Of a stretch of 7,283 nt of DNA, positions 1 to 7,283 are shown in pieces; the first letter of the stretch is position 1; every line of letters starts with the position of its first letter. A program made the translations under genes and the position numbers. The stretch is taken from positions 1-7,283 of the forward strand of contig JAEXBL010000010.1 of the NCBI GenBank assembly GCA_023394015.1, given 5' to 3'. The stretch comes from Pseudomonadota bacterium (GTDB lineage Bacteria; Pseudomonadota; Gammaproteobacteria; Burkholderiales; Burkholderiaceae_C). The notes under the pieces were generated by a model. That model was not told the DNA's origin. It searched no databases and saw only the letters and a list, made by a program, of their open reading frames with translations.

Positions 1-146
1 ACCTTGATCATCACCGGCGTGATGTCGAGGCCCGTGCCATCGCCTTCGATGAAGGGGATGATCGGCTGCTCGGGCACGTTCAGCGTGAAGTCGGGGTTGA
101 CGGTGATCTTCTGGCCGTCGGCGGGCACCTTGATGTGCTGGTACAT
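1..146 (-). CDS. icd: NADP-dependent isocitrate dehydrogenase, dimeric type (5' end only)
   Basis: Only the first 48 codons are present; the rest lies beyond the left edge. The family oxidatively decarboxylates isocitrate to 2-oxoglutarate with reduction of NADP+, in the cytoplasm as a homodimer of about 416-420 residues (TCA cycle). The visible N-terminus begins [14 protein letters not shown]. It carries the early core strand and nucleotide-site loop typical of the isocitrate/isopropylmalate dehydrogenase family, [10 protein letters not shown], at residues 30-39, followed by DITPVMIK. The start ATG (complement of 144-146) is supported by GGAG at 157-160, 10 nt upstream. The gene is divergent from the DUF192 gene. 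A second, structurally unrelated isocitrate dehydrogenase lies about 0.7 kb away on the same strand. Recognition is firm despite the truncation, because the N-terminus closely resembles betaproteobacterial Icd. Confidence 0.93.
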   Translation of the reverse strand, partial: MYQHIKVPADGQKITVNPDFTLNVPEQPIIPFIEGDGTGLDITPVMIK

Positions 147-194
147 GGGGCGGAGTCTCCGAAGGGGGTGAGCCAAAACAAGCGGCCGCGCAGC

Positions 195-248
195 CATCGG
201 CGGGCCATTCAATGCGAGGCTCATTCTAGCCAGCCGCATCGGCGGGCC
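195..248. repeat. Pair of 12-bp direct repeats in the icd/DUF192 intergenic region
   Basis: CATCGGCGGGCC occurs at 195-206 and again, identically, at 237-248. Each copy is preceded closely by CAGCC (directly overlapping in the first copy, two bases further away in the second). The copies are 42 bp apart start to start, about four turns of B-DNA, and they bracket the candidate icd -10 at 223-228. This fits a two-site operator for one regulator, but such a GC-rich word can also recur by chance. Confidence 0.4.
223..228 (-). promoter_or_regulatory. Possible -10 element for icd
   Basis: On the minus strand this reads TAGAAT, five of six matches to the sigma-70 -10 consensus, in an otherwise very GC-rich gap. 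It would place transcription start near 216 and give icd a leader of about 70 nt. No convincing -35 lies 16-18 nt upstream, so this is a weak call. It sits between two copies of a 12-bp direct repeat. Confidence 0.3.
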
Positions 249-336
249 GGCGCCAGGGCGACAATGCGGCCTGCGCCGGCGCCCGCTGAAACCTTGGCGG
301 TGCCGGCCGGTCTCATGCTGCCTGATCTGCTTTCTC

Positions 337-816
337 ATGCCCGCCATGCCTTCCTTGCTTCGCCGACACCTGCTTTCCCTTCTCGCCGCGCTGGCCTGCG
401 CGCCCGCGCTGGCACAACGGGCGCCCGCCGGGCAGCCGCAGCTGGATTTGCCGCGCACCCAGCTCACCGTCGGCATGCACCGCATCGACACGCAACTGGC
501 GACCACGCCCGAGCAGCGCCAGATCGGCCTGATGCACCGCCGGCAGATGCCGCAGCACGAGGGCATGCTGTTCGTGTTCGAGCAGCCCGCCGTGCAGTGC
601 TTCTGGATGCGCAACACGCTGATCCCGCTGACGGCGGCCTTCGTGGCCGACGACGGCCGCATCGTCAACCTGGCCGACATGCAGCCGCTGGATGAAACCA
701 GCCACTGCTCGACCAAGCCGGTGCGCTACGTGCTGGAGATGAACCAGGGCTGGTTCGAGCAGCGCCACCTGAAGGCCGGCATGCGGCTGCGCGGGCAGCC
801 GTTCGAGGGGCACTGA
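337..816 (+). CDS. Exported DUF192 family protein
   Basis: A 159-residue protein of the DUF192 family (PF02643), whose biochemical role is not established. It has an N-terminal signal peptide: RR at 9-10, a hydrophobic stretch at about 12-25, and a likely signal peptidase I site after ALA (residue 26). A weaker alternative is lipoprotein processing at C21, but the preceding ALA is a poor lipobox. The domain covers about 40-153, with family hallmarks [13 protein letters not shown] (61-72), EGMLFVFE (75-82), [11 protein letters not shown] (88-98) and [11 protein letters not shown] (130-140). Mature cysteines are C88 and C124. The product is expected in the periplasm. The start is uncertain: ATG 337 and in-frame ATG 346 both lack a clear Shine-Dalgarno, and both keep the signal peptide. 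The gene is divergent from icd and converges with the monomeric isocitrate dehydrogenase gene. The nearby metabolic genes do not explain its job. Confidence 0.9.
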   Translation: MPAMPSLLRRHLLSLLAALACAPALAQRAPAGQPQLDLPRTQLTVGMHRIDTQLATTPEQRQIGLMHRRQMPQHEGMLFVFEQPAVQCFWMRNTLIPLTAAFVADDGRIVNLADMQPLDETSHCSTKPVRYVLEMNQGWFEQRHLKAGMRLRGQPFEGH

Positions 817-821
817 TCCCC

Positions 822-848
822 AAGAAAAACGGCGCCCGCGGGCGCCGT
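822..848 (-). terminator. Intrinsic terminator of the monomeric isocitrate dehydrogenase gene
   Basis: Bases 829-848 form a perfect 20-bp palindrome, giving an 8-bp GC-rich stem (ACGGCGCC with GGCGCCGT) and a CGCG loop. Read on the minus strand it is followed by TTTTTCTT, a standard terminator shape 24 bp past the stop codon at 873. Read on the plus strand there is no T-run after the stem, so it should work poorly for the DUF192 transcript. Confidence 0.85.
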
Positions 849-872
849 GGATGCGTCGGTGCAGGGCCGGCC

Positions 873-3110
<2,238 letters not shown>

Positions 3111-3317
3111 GAAAGTCTCTCCGGTTTATCGTTGTGGACGCGCTCGGGCCGGCGCGAAGGCGGTTGCGCAGCATGTTGACACGCATTCCTGACGCGGCGC
3201 TCACGGCGCCCGTCGGTCGCCCGCCTATTGTGGCAAAGCGCAGAAGGCGCTGCCCGGGCGGGGGCGTCGGCGCCGCGTCAAGCGCGTGGGCTATGCTTTT
3301 TCGCGCCCCCTGTTGCT

Positions 3318-3321
3318 GGAG
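3318..3321 (+). promoter_or_regulatory. Ribosome binding site deciding the MipA start
   Basis: GGAG here sits 6 nt before the in-frame TTG at 3328. The alternative in-frame GTG at 3286 has no purine-rich motif upstream. This favours the TTG start. Confidence 0.6.
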
Positions 3322-3327
3322 ATTGCC

Positions 3328-4182
3328 TTGCCCCTGCCGCCCGCCGCTGCCCTTCGACCACCCGCTGTGCCGCTGGCCCTGGCCGCGCTGGCGCTGCTGC
3401 TGGCGCCCACCGCGGCCCGCGCCGACCAGCCGCTGTGGGAAGCCGGCCTGGGCGTGGGCGCGGTCAGCTTTCCGCACTACCGTGGCTCGGCCGAGCGCAG
3501 CAACTACCTGCTGCCGGCGCCCTACTTCGTCTACCGCGGCGACTTTCTCAAGGCCGACCGCAACGGCGTGCGCGGCGTGTTCGTTGATTCCGAGCGCCTG
3601 CAGCTCGATTTGAGCCTGAACGCCTCGGTGCCCGTGCGTGCCAGCGACGACAGCGTGCGCCGCGGCATGCCGGGGCTCAAGCCCACCGTGGAGTTCGGCC
3701 CCTCGCTGGAAGTCAAGCTGTGGCGCTCGGCCGACGGCCGCCGCGCGCTGGACCTGCGCCTGCCGGTACGCGCCGCCTTCACCGTGCAGCGCTCGCCGCG
3801 CTACGTGGGCGTGATCGCCTCGCCGCACCTCAACCTGGACATCAAGAACCCGCTGGGCGCCACCGGCTGGAACCTGGGCCTGCTGGCCGGCCCCATCTTT
3901 GCCGACCGGCGCCAGCACGCCTACTTCTACGACGTGGCGCCGCAGCACGCCACGCCCGATCGCCCCGCCTGGCGCGCCAGCGGCGGCTACAGCGGCAGCC
4001 GCGTGCTGGCCGCGCTGTCCAAGCGCTACCCGCAGTTCTGGATCGGCGGCTTCGTCGGCGTTGACAGCCTGGCCGGCGCCAAGTTCGAGCACAGCCCGCT
4101 GGTGCAGCGTCGGCACGCCTGGGCGGCGGGCATCGCCGTCACCTGGATCATCGGCGAATCGAGCCAGCGCGTGCCAGATTGA
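3328..4182 (+). CDS. MipA/OmpV family outer membrane protein
   Basis: From the TTG start this is 284 residues; an in-frame GTG at 3286 would add 14. TTG is preferred because of the GGAG 6 nt upstream and because it gives a compact signal peptide: a hydrophobic run at about 13-27, then AARA before D33, a signal peptidase I site. The mature part matches the MipA/OmpV family (PF06629): LWEAGLGVGAVSFPHYRGS (about 36-54), a DRRQHAYFYDVAPQHATP segment (about 193-210), GGYSGSRVLAALSKRYP, then SPLVQRR (256-262) and a final strand AGIAVTWII. Alternating hydrophobic and polar strands fit an outer-membrane beta-barrel. Family members include E. coli MipA, a scaffold for murein synthesis enzymes, and Vibrio OmpV. 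The specific role here is unknown. It is divergent from the monomeric isocitrate dehydrogenase gene across about 217 bp, and its stop is 22 bp from the convergent transporter stop, with no visible terminator. Confidence 0.88.
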   Translation: MPLPPAAALRPPAVPLALAALALLLAPTAARADQPLWEAGLGVGAVSFPHYRGSAERSNYLLPAPYFVYRGDFLKADRNGVRGVFVDSERLQLDLSLNASVPVRASDDSVRRGMPGLKPTVEFGPSLEVKLWRSADGRRALDLRLPVRAAFTVQRSPRYVGVIASPHLNLDIKNPLGATGWNLGLLAGPIFADRRQHAYFYDVAPQHATPDRPAWRASGGYSGSRVLAALSKRYPQFWIGGFVGVDSLAGAKFEHSPLVQRRHAWAAGIAVTWIIGESSQRVPD

Positions 4183-4204
4183 AGGGTGGACCTGTCATCG
4201 GCGC

Positions 4205-5662
4205 TCACCAATACCCCAGCGCCTTCCACCACGCGCCGCCCACCACCAGCCAGATGATGATGAGCACCACGCTCATCACGAAGCCGGCCTTCCACCATTC
4301 GCCCAGGGTGACGTAGCCCGAGCCGAAGATGACCGGCGAGGTGCCGGTGGCGTAGTGGGTGAGCGTCATCATGATGTTGGAGGCCGCCGCCATCATCAGC
4401 GCGAAGGGCAGCGCCGGCGCGCCCAGCGCCAGGCCGGCGCCGTAGAAGGCGGCGAACATGGCGGTGATGTGCGCGGTGGTGCTGGCAAAGGCGTAGTGCG
4501 CGTACAGGTAGGCCAGCATCAGCAGCGCGCTGGCGCCCATCCAGCCCAGGCCCAGGCTGCCGATGCCGACCTCGATGCTGTGGGCAAACCAGGTGATCAG
4601 GCCCAGCTTGTTGAGGAAAGTGGCCATCATCACCAGCGCGCCGAACCAGACGATGGTGTCCCAGGCGCTTTTCTCCTTGATCACGTCGCCCCAGCTCAGC
4701 ACGCCGGTGGCCAGGCACAGCGACAGGCCGATGAAGGCGGTGGTGGTGGGGTCCACCGCCCAGCCGGGGCCGAGCAACATGGCCGGCACGCCGGCCCACA
4801 AGAGCAGCAGCACGCCGAACACGCCCAGCATGATCAGCTCGCCGCGGGTGACGGGGCCGAGCGCCTGCAGCCGCTCGCGCGCGAACTGCGCGGCGTTGGG
4901 CGTGCTCTTGATCTCCGGCGGGTACAGCCAGTAGATGACCAGCGGCATGATGGCCAACGCCACCAGGCCCGGCAGCAGCATGGCCAGCGCCCAGGTGCCC
5001 CAGCTCAGCGAGATCTGCGCACCGGTGGCGTCGGCGATGAGCTTGACCACCAGCGGGTTGGGCGCGGTGGCGGTGATGAACATGGCCGAGGTGATGGGGT
5101 TGCCGTGGTAGTTGGACAGCGCCAGAAAGCGCCCGATGCGCCCCTGCGTGCCCTTCTCCGGGTCGGAGTCGTAGCTGCCGGCAATCGCCCGCATGATGGG
5201 GTGGATGATGCCGCCGCAGCGCGCCGTGTTGCTGGGCGTGACGGGCGCCAGGATCAGCTCCGACAGCGCCAGCGAGTAGGCGATGCCGATGGTCTTGCGA
5301 CCCCACACGGCGATGAACAGGTAGCCGATGCGCGCGCCCAGGCCGGTGTTGATGATGCCGCGCGAGATCATGATCGACACGCCGATCAGCCAGATCAGCG
5401 GGTTGGCGAAGCTGGACAGCGCATCGGCGATGGCGCCGGCTGGCTTGTCGTTGGTGACGCCGGTGACGGCCACCAGCGCCACCGCGATCATCGACAGCGC
5501 GCCGATCGGCATGGCCTTGCCGATGATGGCGGCGATGGTGGCCACGAACAGCGCCAGCAGGTGCCAGGCGTTGGCGGTGACCCCTTCGGGCACCGGGATG
5601 CCGAACCAGATCAGCAGGCCGATCGCCACGGCGATGGCGGTGGGTAGCGGTTGGAAGCCCAT
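4205..5662 (-). CDS. DASS family anion:Na+ symporter or exchanger (CitT/TtdT-like dicarboxylate or tricarboxylate transporter)
   Basis: A 485-residue inner-membrane transporter with roughly 11-13 hydrophobic segments. The divalent anion:sodium symporter (DASS/SLC13, PF00939) family shows in two substrate- and cation-site signatures: APVTPSNTARCGG at about 139-151 (SNT motif at 144-146) and FASTTAH at about 392-398, each in one half of the inverted repeat. THYATGTSPVIFGSGY (about 435-450) is also typical. The PSNTAR form resembles the CitT/TtdT/plastid 2-oxoglutarate-malate translocator branch, so the likely substrates are succinate, malate, 2-oxoglutarate, citrate or tartrate; sequence alone does not decide. 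The ATG at 5662 is chosen over an upstream in-frame ATG at 5719 because GAGGAG (5670-5675) lies 7 nt before it and the hydrophilic 19-residue extension is unlike the family. It stands alone, divergent from the NTF2-like gene. Confidence 0.92.
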   Translation of the reverse strand: MGFQPLPTAIAVAIGLLIWFGIPVPEGVTANAWHLLALFVATIAAIIGKAMPIGALSMIAVALVAVTGVTNDKPAGAIADALSSFANPLIWLIGVSIMISRGIINTGLGARIGYLFIAVWGRKTIGIAYSLALSELILAPVTPSNTARCGGIIHPIMRAIAGSYDSDPEKGTQGRIGRFLALSNYHGNPITSAMFITATAPNPLVVKLIADATGAQISLSWGTWALAMLLPGLVALAIMPLVIYWLYPPEIKSTPNAAQFARERLQALGPVTRGELIMLGVFGVLLLLWAGVPAMLLGPGWAVDPTTTAFIGLSLCLATGVLSWGDVIKEKSAWDTIVWFGALVMMATFLNKLGLITWFAHSIEVGIGSLGLGWMGASALLMLAYLYAHYAFASTTAHITAMFAAFYGAGLALGAPALPFALMMAAASNIMMTLTHYATGTSPVIFGSGYVTLGEWWKAGFVMSVVLIIIWLVVGGAWWKALGYW

Positions 5663-5669
5663 GCGCGTT

Positions 5670-5675
5670 CTCCTC
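5670..5675 (-). promoter_or_regulatory. Strong ribosome binding site deciding the transporter start
   Basis: The minus strand reads GAGGAG, 7 nt before the ATG at 5660-5662. It fixes the start there rather than at the in-frame ATG 57 bp upstream. Confidence 0.8.
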
Positions 5676-5780
5676 GGGTGGGGTGCGGCAGGCAGCAGGG
5701 GTGCAGAGCGTCCACTCACTCATGAACGGCGGCACCCCATACCTGGGCGTGCATCGTCGCACAGGATGCGCGTCAAGTCT

Positions 5781-5795
5781 CGCGCAAGCTGCGCG
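5781..5795. repeat. Short inverted repeat in the transporter/NTF2-like intergenic region
   Basis: CGCGCA and TGCGCG form perfect 6-bp arms around AGC. No T-run follows on either strand, so it is not an intrinsic terminator. It lies about 120 bp upstream of the transporter start and could be an operator or a leader hairpin. In GC-rich DNA a chance origin is also possible. Confidence 0.4.
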
Positions 5796-5815
5796 GGCGT
5801 CGGTGTCTCGCCACA

Positions 5816-5833
5816 CTGGCGGCGAGCCGCCAG
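5816..5833. repeat. Perfect inverted repeat in the transporter/NTF2-like intergenic region
   Basis: CTGGCGGC and GCCGCCAG are perfect 8-bp arms around GA; as RNA this gives a 7-bp stem with a CGAG loop. Flanks lack T-runs on both strands (AGAGGAG on plus, TGTGGCG on minus), so it does not look like a terminator. Its centre is about 36 bp from the neighbouring repeat at 5781-5795. It sits about 100 bp before the NTF2-like start and 154 bp before the transporter start. Confidence 0.5.
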
Positions 5834-5934
5834 AGGAGTGCGGCCAGGTGCCGGCGGCGGCGCTTACATTGGCCGGACTGCAACCCGCGCCCGGTAGGTG
5901 GATGCACACCGCCTGACCTGTTCATGCCCCACCC

Positions 5935-6402
5935 ATGACCGACATCGACGCCTTCTTCGCCCGCTACGAGCAGGGCGCCAACAGTTTCGACCCCGAACTG
6001 GTCGCCGCGCAGTTCACCGACCCGTTCATGGGTGGAGATCCGAACGGCGTGATGAGCGCGCGCAACGACGAGGCCTTTCGCCACAGCATCCCGCAGCGCC
6101 AGGCCTTCATGCAGCAGATCGGCTTTCGCTTTGCCCGCGTGCTGGACGTGGCCGCCACGCCGCTGGACGCGCACTACACCATGGCCAGAGTGCACTGGCA
6201 CCTGCGCTTCGAGAAAACGCCCGGCCAGCCGCAGGACTTTCGCTTCTTCATCACCTACTTCCTGTTCGACCCCGGCAAGCCGGGTACGGGGCTGAAGGTG
6301 GCGTTCTACATCTCGCACGAAGACGAGCAGCGGGTGATGCGCGAGGCGGGGCTGTTGCCTGAAACGGCTTCGCCAGCCCCGGGGGCGCGAGCGCAGCCCT
6401 GA
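5935..6402 (+). CDS. NTF2-like (SnoaL-type) fold protein of unknown function
   Basis: A 155-residue soluble protein with no signal peptide, no membrane segment and no cysteine. I do not recognise a characterised orthologue. The pattern fits the NTF2-like/SnoaL superfamily: an N-terminal helical part, IDAFFARYEQGANSFDPELV (4-23), with the common phrase on a region of residues lost to disease or reaction absent; then AAQFTDPFMGG and long beta strands, HYTMARVHWHLRFE (80-93), FRFFITYFLFD (102-112) and LKVAFYISHED (120-130). This fold holds enzymes and ligand-binding proteins alike, so no reaction can be given. The tail after about 142 is Pro/Ala-rich and probably disordered. ATG 5935 is the first in-frame start that fits the fold, but no clear Shine-Dalgarno precedes it; AGGTGG at 5895-5900 is too far. 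It is divergent from the transporter and ends at a shared terminator. Confidence 0.72.
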   Translation: MTDIDAFFARYEQGANSFDPELVAAQFTDPFMGGDPNGVMSARNDEAFRHSIPQRQAFMQQIGFRFARVLDVAATPLDAHYTMARVHWHLRFEKTPGQPQDFRFFITYFLFDPGKPGTGLKVAFYISHEDEQRVMREAGLLPETASPAPGARAQP

Positions 6403-6430
6403 CCCTGACCGCGCCCGCGTGGCTTGCCCA

Positions 6431-6464
6431 AAACAAGAAAAGCCACCTTGCGGTGGCTTTCTTC
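6431..6464. terminator. Bidirectional intrinsic terminator between the NTF2-like gene and sodB
   Basis: AAAGCCACC (6439-6447) pairs with GGTGGCTTT (6452-6460) across a TTGC loop, a 9-bp stem. On the plus strand it continues into TTTCTTC; on the minus strand into TTTTCTTGTTTT. It should stop both the NTF2-like transcript (stop at 6402) and the sodB transcript (stop at 6483). Confidence 0.9.
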
Positions 6465-6482
6465 ATGCCGTGGGAACCCCGA

Positions 6483-7064
6483 TCAGCCGAAATTCTTGGC
6501 CGCGAAGTCCCAGTTGACCAGCTTGTCGAGGAAGGTCTCGACGAACTTGGGGCGGGCGTTGCGGTAGTCGATGTAGTAGGCGTGCTCCCACACGTCCACC
6601 GTCAGCACCGGGGTATCGCCGGTGGTCAGCGGGGTGCCGGCGGCGCCCATGTTGACGATGTCCAGGCTGCCGTCGGCCTTCTTGACCAGCCAGGTCCAGC
6701 CACTGCCAAAGTTGCCGACGGCGCTGGTGACGAAGGCCTTCTTGAAGTCGGCATAGCTGCCCCACTTCTTGTTGATGGCCTCGGCCAGGGCGCCGCTGGG
6801 CTCGCCGCCGCCCTGGGGCTTCATGCAGTTCCAGAAGAAGGTGTGGTTCCAGATCTGCGCGGCCTGGTTGTAGATGCCGCCGCTGGATTTCTTGATCACG
6901 TCCTCGAGTTCCATGTTCTCGAACTCGGTGCCTTGCTGCAGCTCGTTGAGCTTGTCGACGTAGGCCTTGTGGTGCTTGCCGTGGTGGTATTCCAGCGTTT
7001 CCTGGCTGTAGGCGGGCGCCAGCGCGTCGATGGCGTACGGCAGGGGGGGAAGCGTGCGTTCCAT
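6483..7064 (-). CDS. sodB: Superoxide dismutase, iron type
   Basis: A 193-residue enzyme, the normal length for bacterial SodB, converting superoxide to O2 and H2O2 in the cytoplasm (no signal peptide). The four metal ligands are in place: H27 in EYHHGKHH, H74 in IWNHTFFWNCM, and D157 and H161 in DVWEHAYYIDY. Gateway Y35 and the dimer-interface E160 are present. Q70 in the first domain (AAQIWNH), with no Gln in the later NMGAAGTPL segment, indicates the Fe rather than Mn type; cambialistic use cannot be excluded. AGAGG at 7074-7078, 9 nt before the ATG, supports the start. It lies 80 bp downstream of xseA on the same strand, with a candidate promoter of its own and a strong terminator behind it. 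Confidence 0.98.
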   Translation of the reverse strand: MERTLPPLPYAIDALAPAYSQETLEYHHGKHHKAYVDKLNELQQGTEFENMELEDVIKKSSGGIYNQAAQIWNHTFFWNCMKPQGGGEPSGALAEAINKKWGSYADFKKAFVTSAVGNFGSGWTWLVKKADGSLDIVNMGAAGTPLTTGDTPVLTVDVWEHAYYIDYRNARPKFVETFLDKLVNWDFAAKNFG

Positions 7065-7133
7065 GTGCTTTGTCCTCTTTATCGTGGGTGGTTGATGGGT
7101 GGCGGACCATGATAGGTCGCCAGTTGCCCGGGC

Positions 7134-7164
7134 ATTGTAGGAACTCAGGCCGAACGGCGTGCAA
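7134..7164 (-). promoter_or_regulatory. Candidate sigma-70 promoter of sodB
   Basis: On the minus strand a -10 TACAAT (7134-7139, five of six) follows a -35-like TTGCAC (7159-7164) with a 19-bp spacer, longer than the ideal 17. Start of transcription would be near 7127, giving a leader of about 60 nt. The -35 lies inside the last codons of xseA. Confidence 0.45.
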
Positions 7165-7283
7165 GCACCTGCAGATCAACCTTGCCGTCGGCCAGGGTGG
7201 CCGCCAGCGCCTGGCCGGGCGCGGTTTGCGCGGCGCGGGTGACGGGCTGGCCGGCTGTGTCTTCCAGCCAGGCGTAGCCGCGC
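7145..7283 (-). CDS. xseA: Exodeoxyribonuclease VII large subunit (C-terminal end only)
   Basis: The last 45 codons and the stop; the rest lies beyond the right edge. The visible end begins RGYAWLEDTAGQPVTRAAQ and continues APGQALAATLADGKVDLQV. This matches the C-terminal small beta region of XseA: an ARGYA motif, a PGQ turn, then an LADG hairpin. XseA with XseB forms exonuclease VII, which degrades single-stranded DNA from both ends to oligonucleotides in repair. The piece is short, but the pattern is characteristic, and xseA next to sodB is, from memory, a frequent arrangement in Comamonadaceae and relatives. Confidence 0.82.
   Translation of the reverse strand, partial: RGYAWLEDTAGQPVTRAAQTAPGQALAATLADGKVDLQVLARRSA

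Noticed and set aside
135..695. 186-codon plus-strand open frame overlapping the DUF192 gene
   Set aside because: Arg/Ala/Pro/His-rich translation with no domain pattern. It overlaps in another frame a gene with clear DUF192 motifs and a signal peptide.
3176..3181. Perfect TTGACA (-35-like) upstream of the MipA gene
   Set aside because: No acceptable -10 sequence lies 15-19 bp downstream; the stretch there is GC-rich (GCTCAC at 17 bp).
3899..5647. Long plus-strand open frame antisense to the transporter gene
   Set aside because: Repetitive Gln/His/Asp/Gly/Arg product, mirror of a membrane protein coding strand; no start signal.
5816..5833. Inverted repeat considered as an intrinsic terminator
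   Set aside because: The stem is good but no T-run follows on either strand, and no gene ends nearby.
5683..5916. 77-codon plus-strand open frame in the transporter/NTF2-like intergenic region
   Set aside because: No ribosome binding site, no recognisable domain, mixed composition; the region is better read as regulatory.
5773..6318. 181-codon minus-strand open frame antisense to the NTF2-like gene
   Set aside because: Val/Gly/His/Arg-rich shadow frame crossing a stem-loop region; no domain and no ribosome binding site.

Overview
The window is ordinary, gene-dense chromosomal DNA from a high-GC bacterium. Protein content and gene order point to the Burkholderiales, most likely the Comamonadaceae: a 48-codon icd N-terminus of the betaproteobacterial type, a monomeric isocitrate dehydrogenase, MipA/OmpV, and xseA followed by an iron superoxide dismutase. 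The genus cannot be fixed from sequence alone. There are no tRNA or rRNA genes, insertion sequences, CRISPR arrays, phage genes or signs of recent transfer. Base composition and codon use look uniform.

Layout from left to right: (1) the 5' end of icd for the dimeric NADP-isocitrate dehydrogenase (minus strand, cut by the window edge); (2) a divergent gene for an exported DUF192 protein (plus); (3) a full gene for the unrelated monomeric isocitrate dehydrogenase (minus), converging on DUF192 with an intrinsic terminator between them; (4) divergent from it, an outer-membrane MipA/OmpV protein (plus), probably started at a TTG; (5) a DASS-family dicarboxylate/tricarboxylate transporter (minus), whose stop lies 22 bp from the mipA stop; (6) a 272-bp divergent intergenic region with two short inverted repeats; (7) a small NTF2-like protein of unknown role (plus); (8) a two-way terminator; (9) sodB (minus); (10) the last 45 codons of xseA (minus).

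Metabolically, the left part carries both known types of NADP-isocitrate dehydrogenase within about 3.1 kb. Both make 2-oxoglutarate and NADPH in the TCA cycle. The transporter likely moves related di- or tricarboxylates across the inner membrane. SodB removes cytoplasmic superoxide. Most genes stand alone with their own leaders; only xseA-sodB run the same way side by side. No previously undescribed system is apparent. The points most worth checking are the paired isozymes, a possible substitution in the cofactor pocket of the monomeric enzyme, the spaced repeats in the icd/DUF192 intergenic region, the inverted repeats upstream of the transporter, and the uncharacterised NTF2-like gene.
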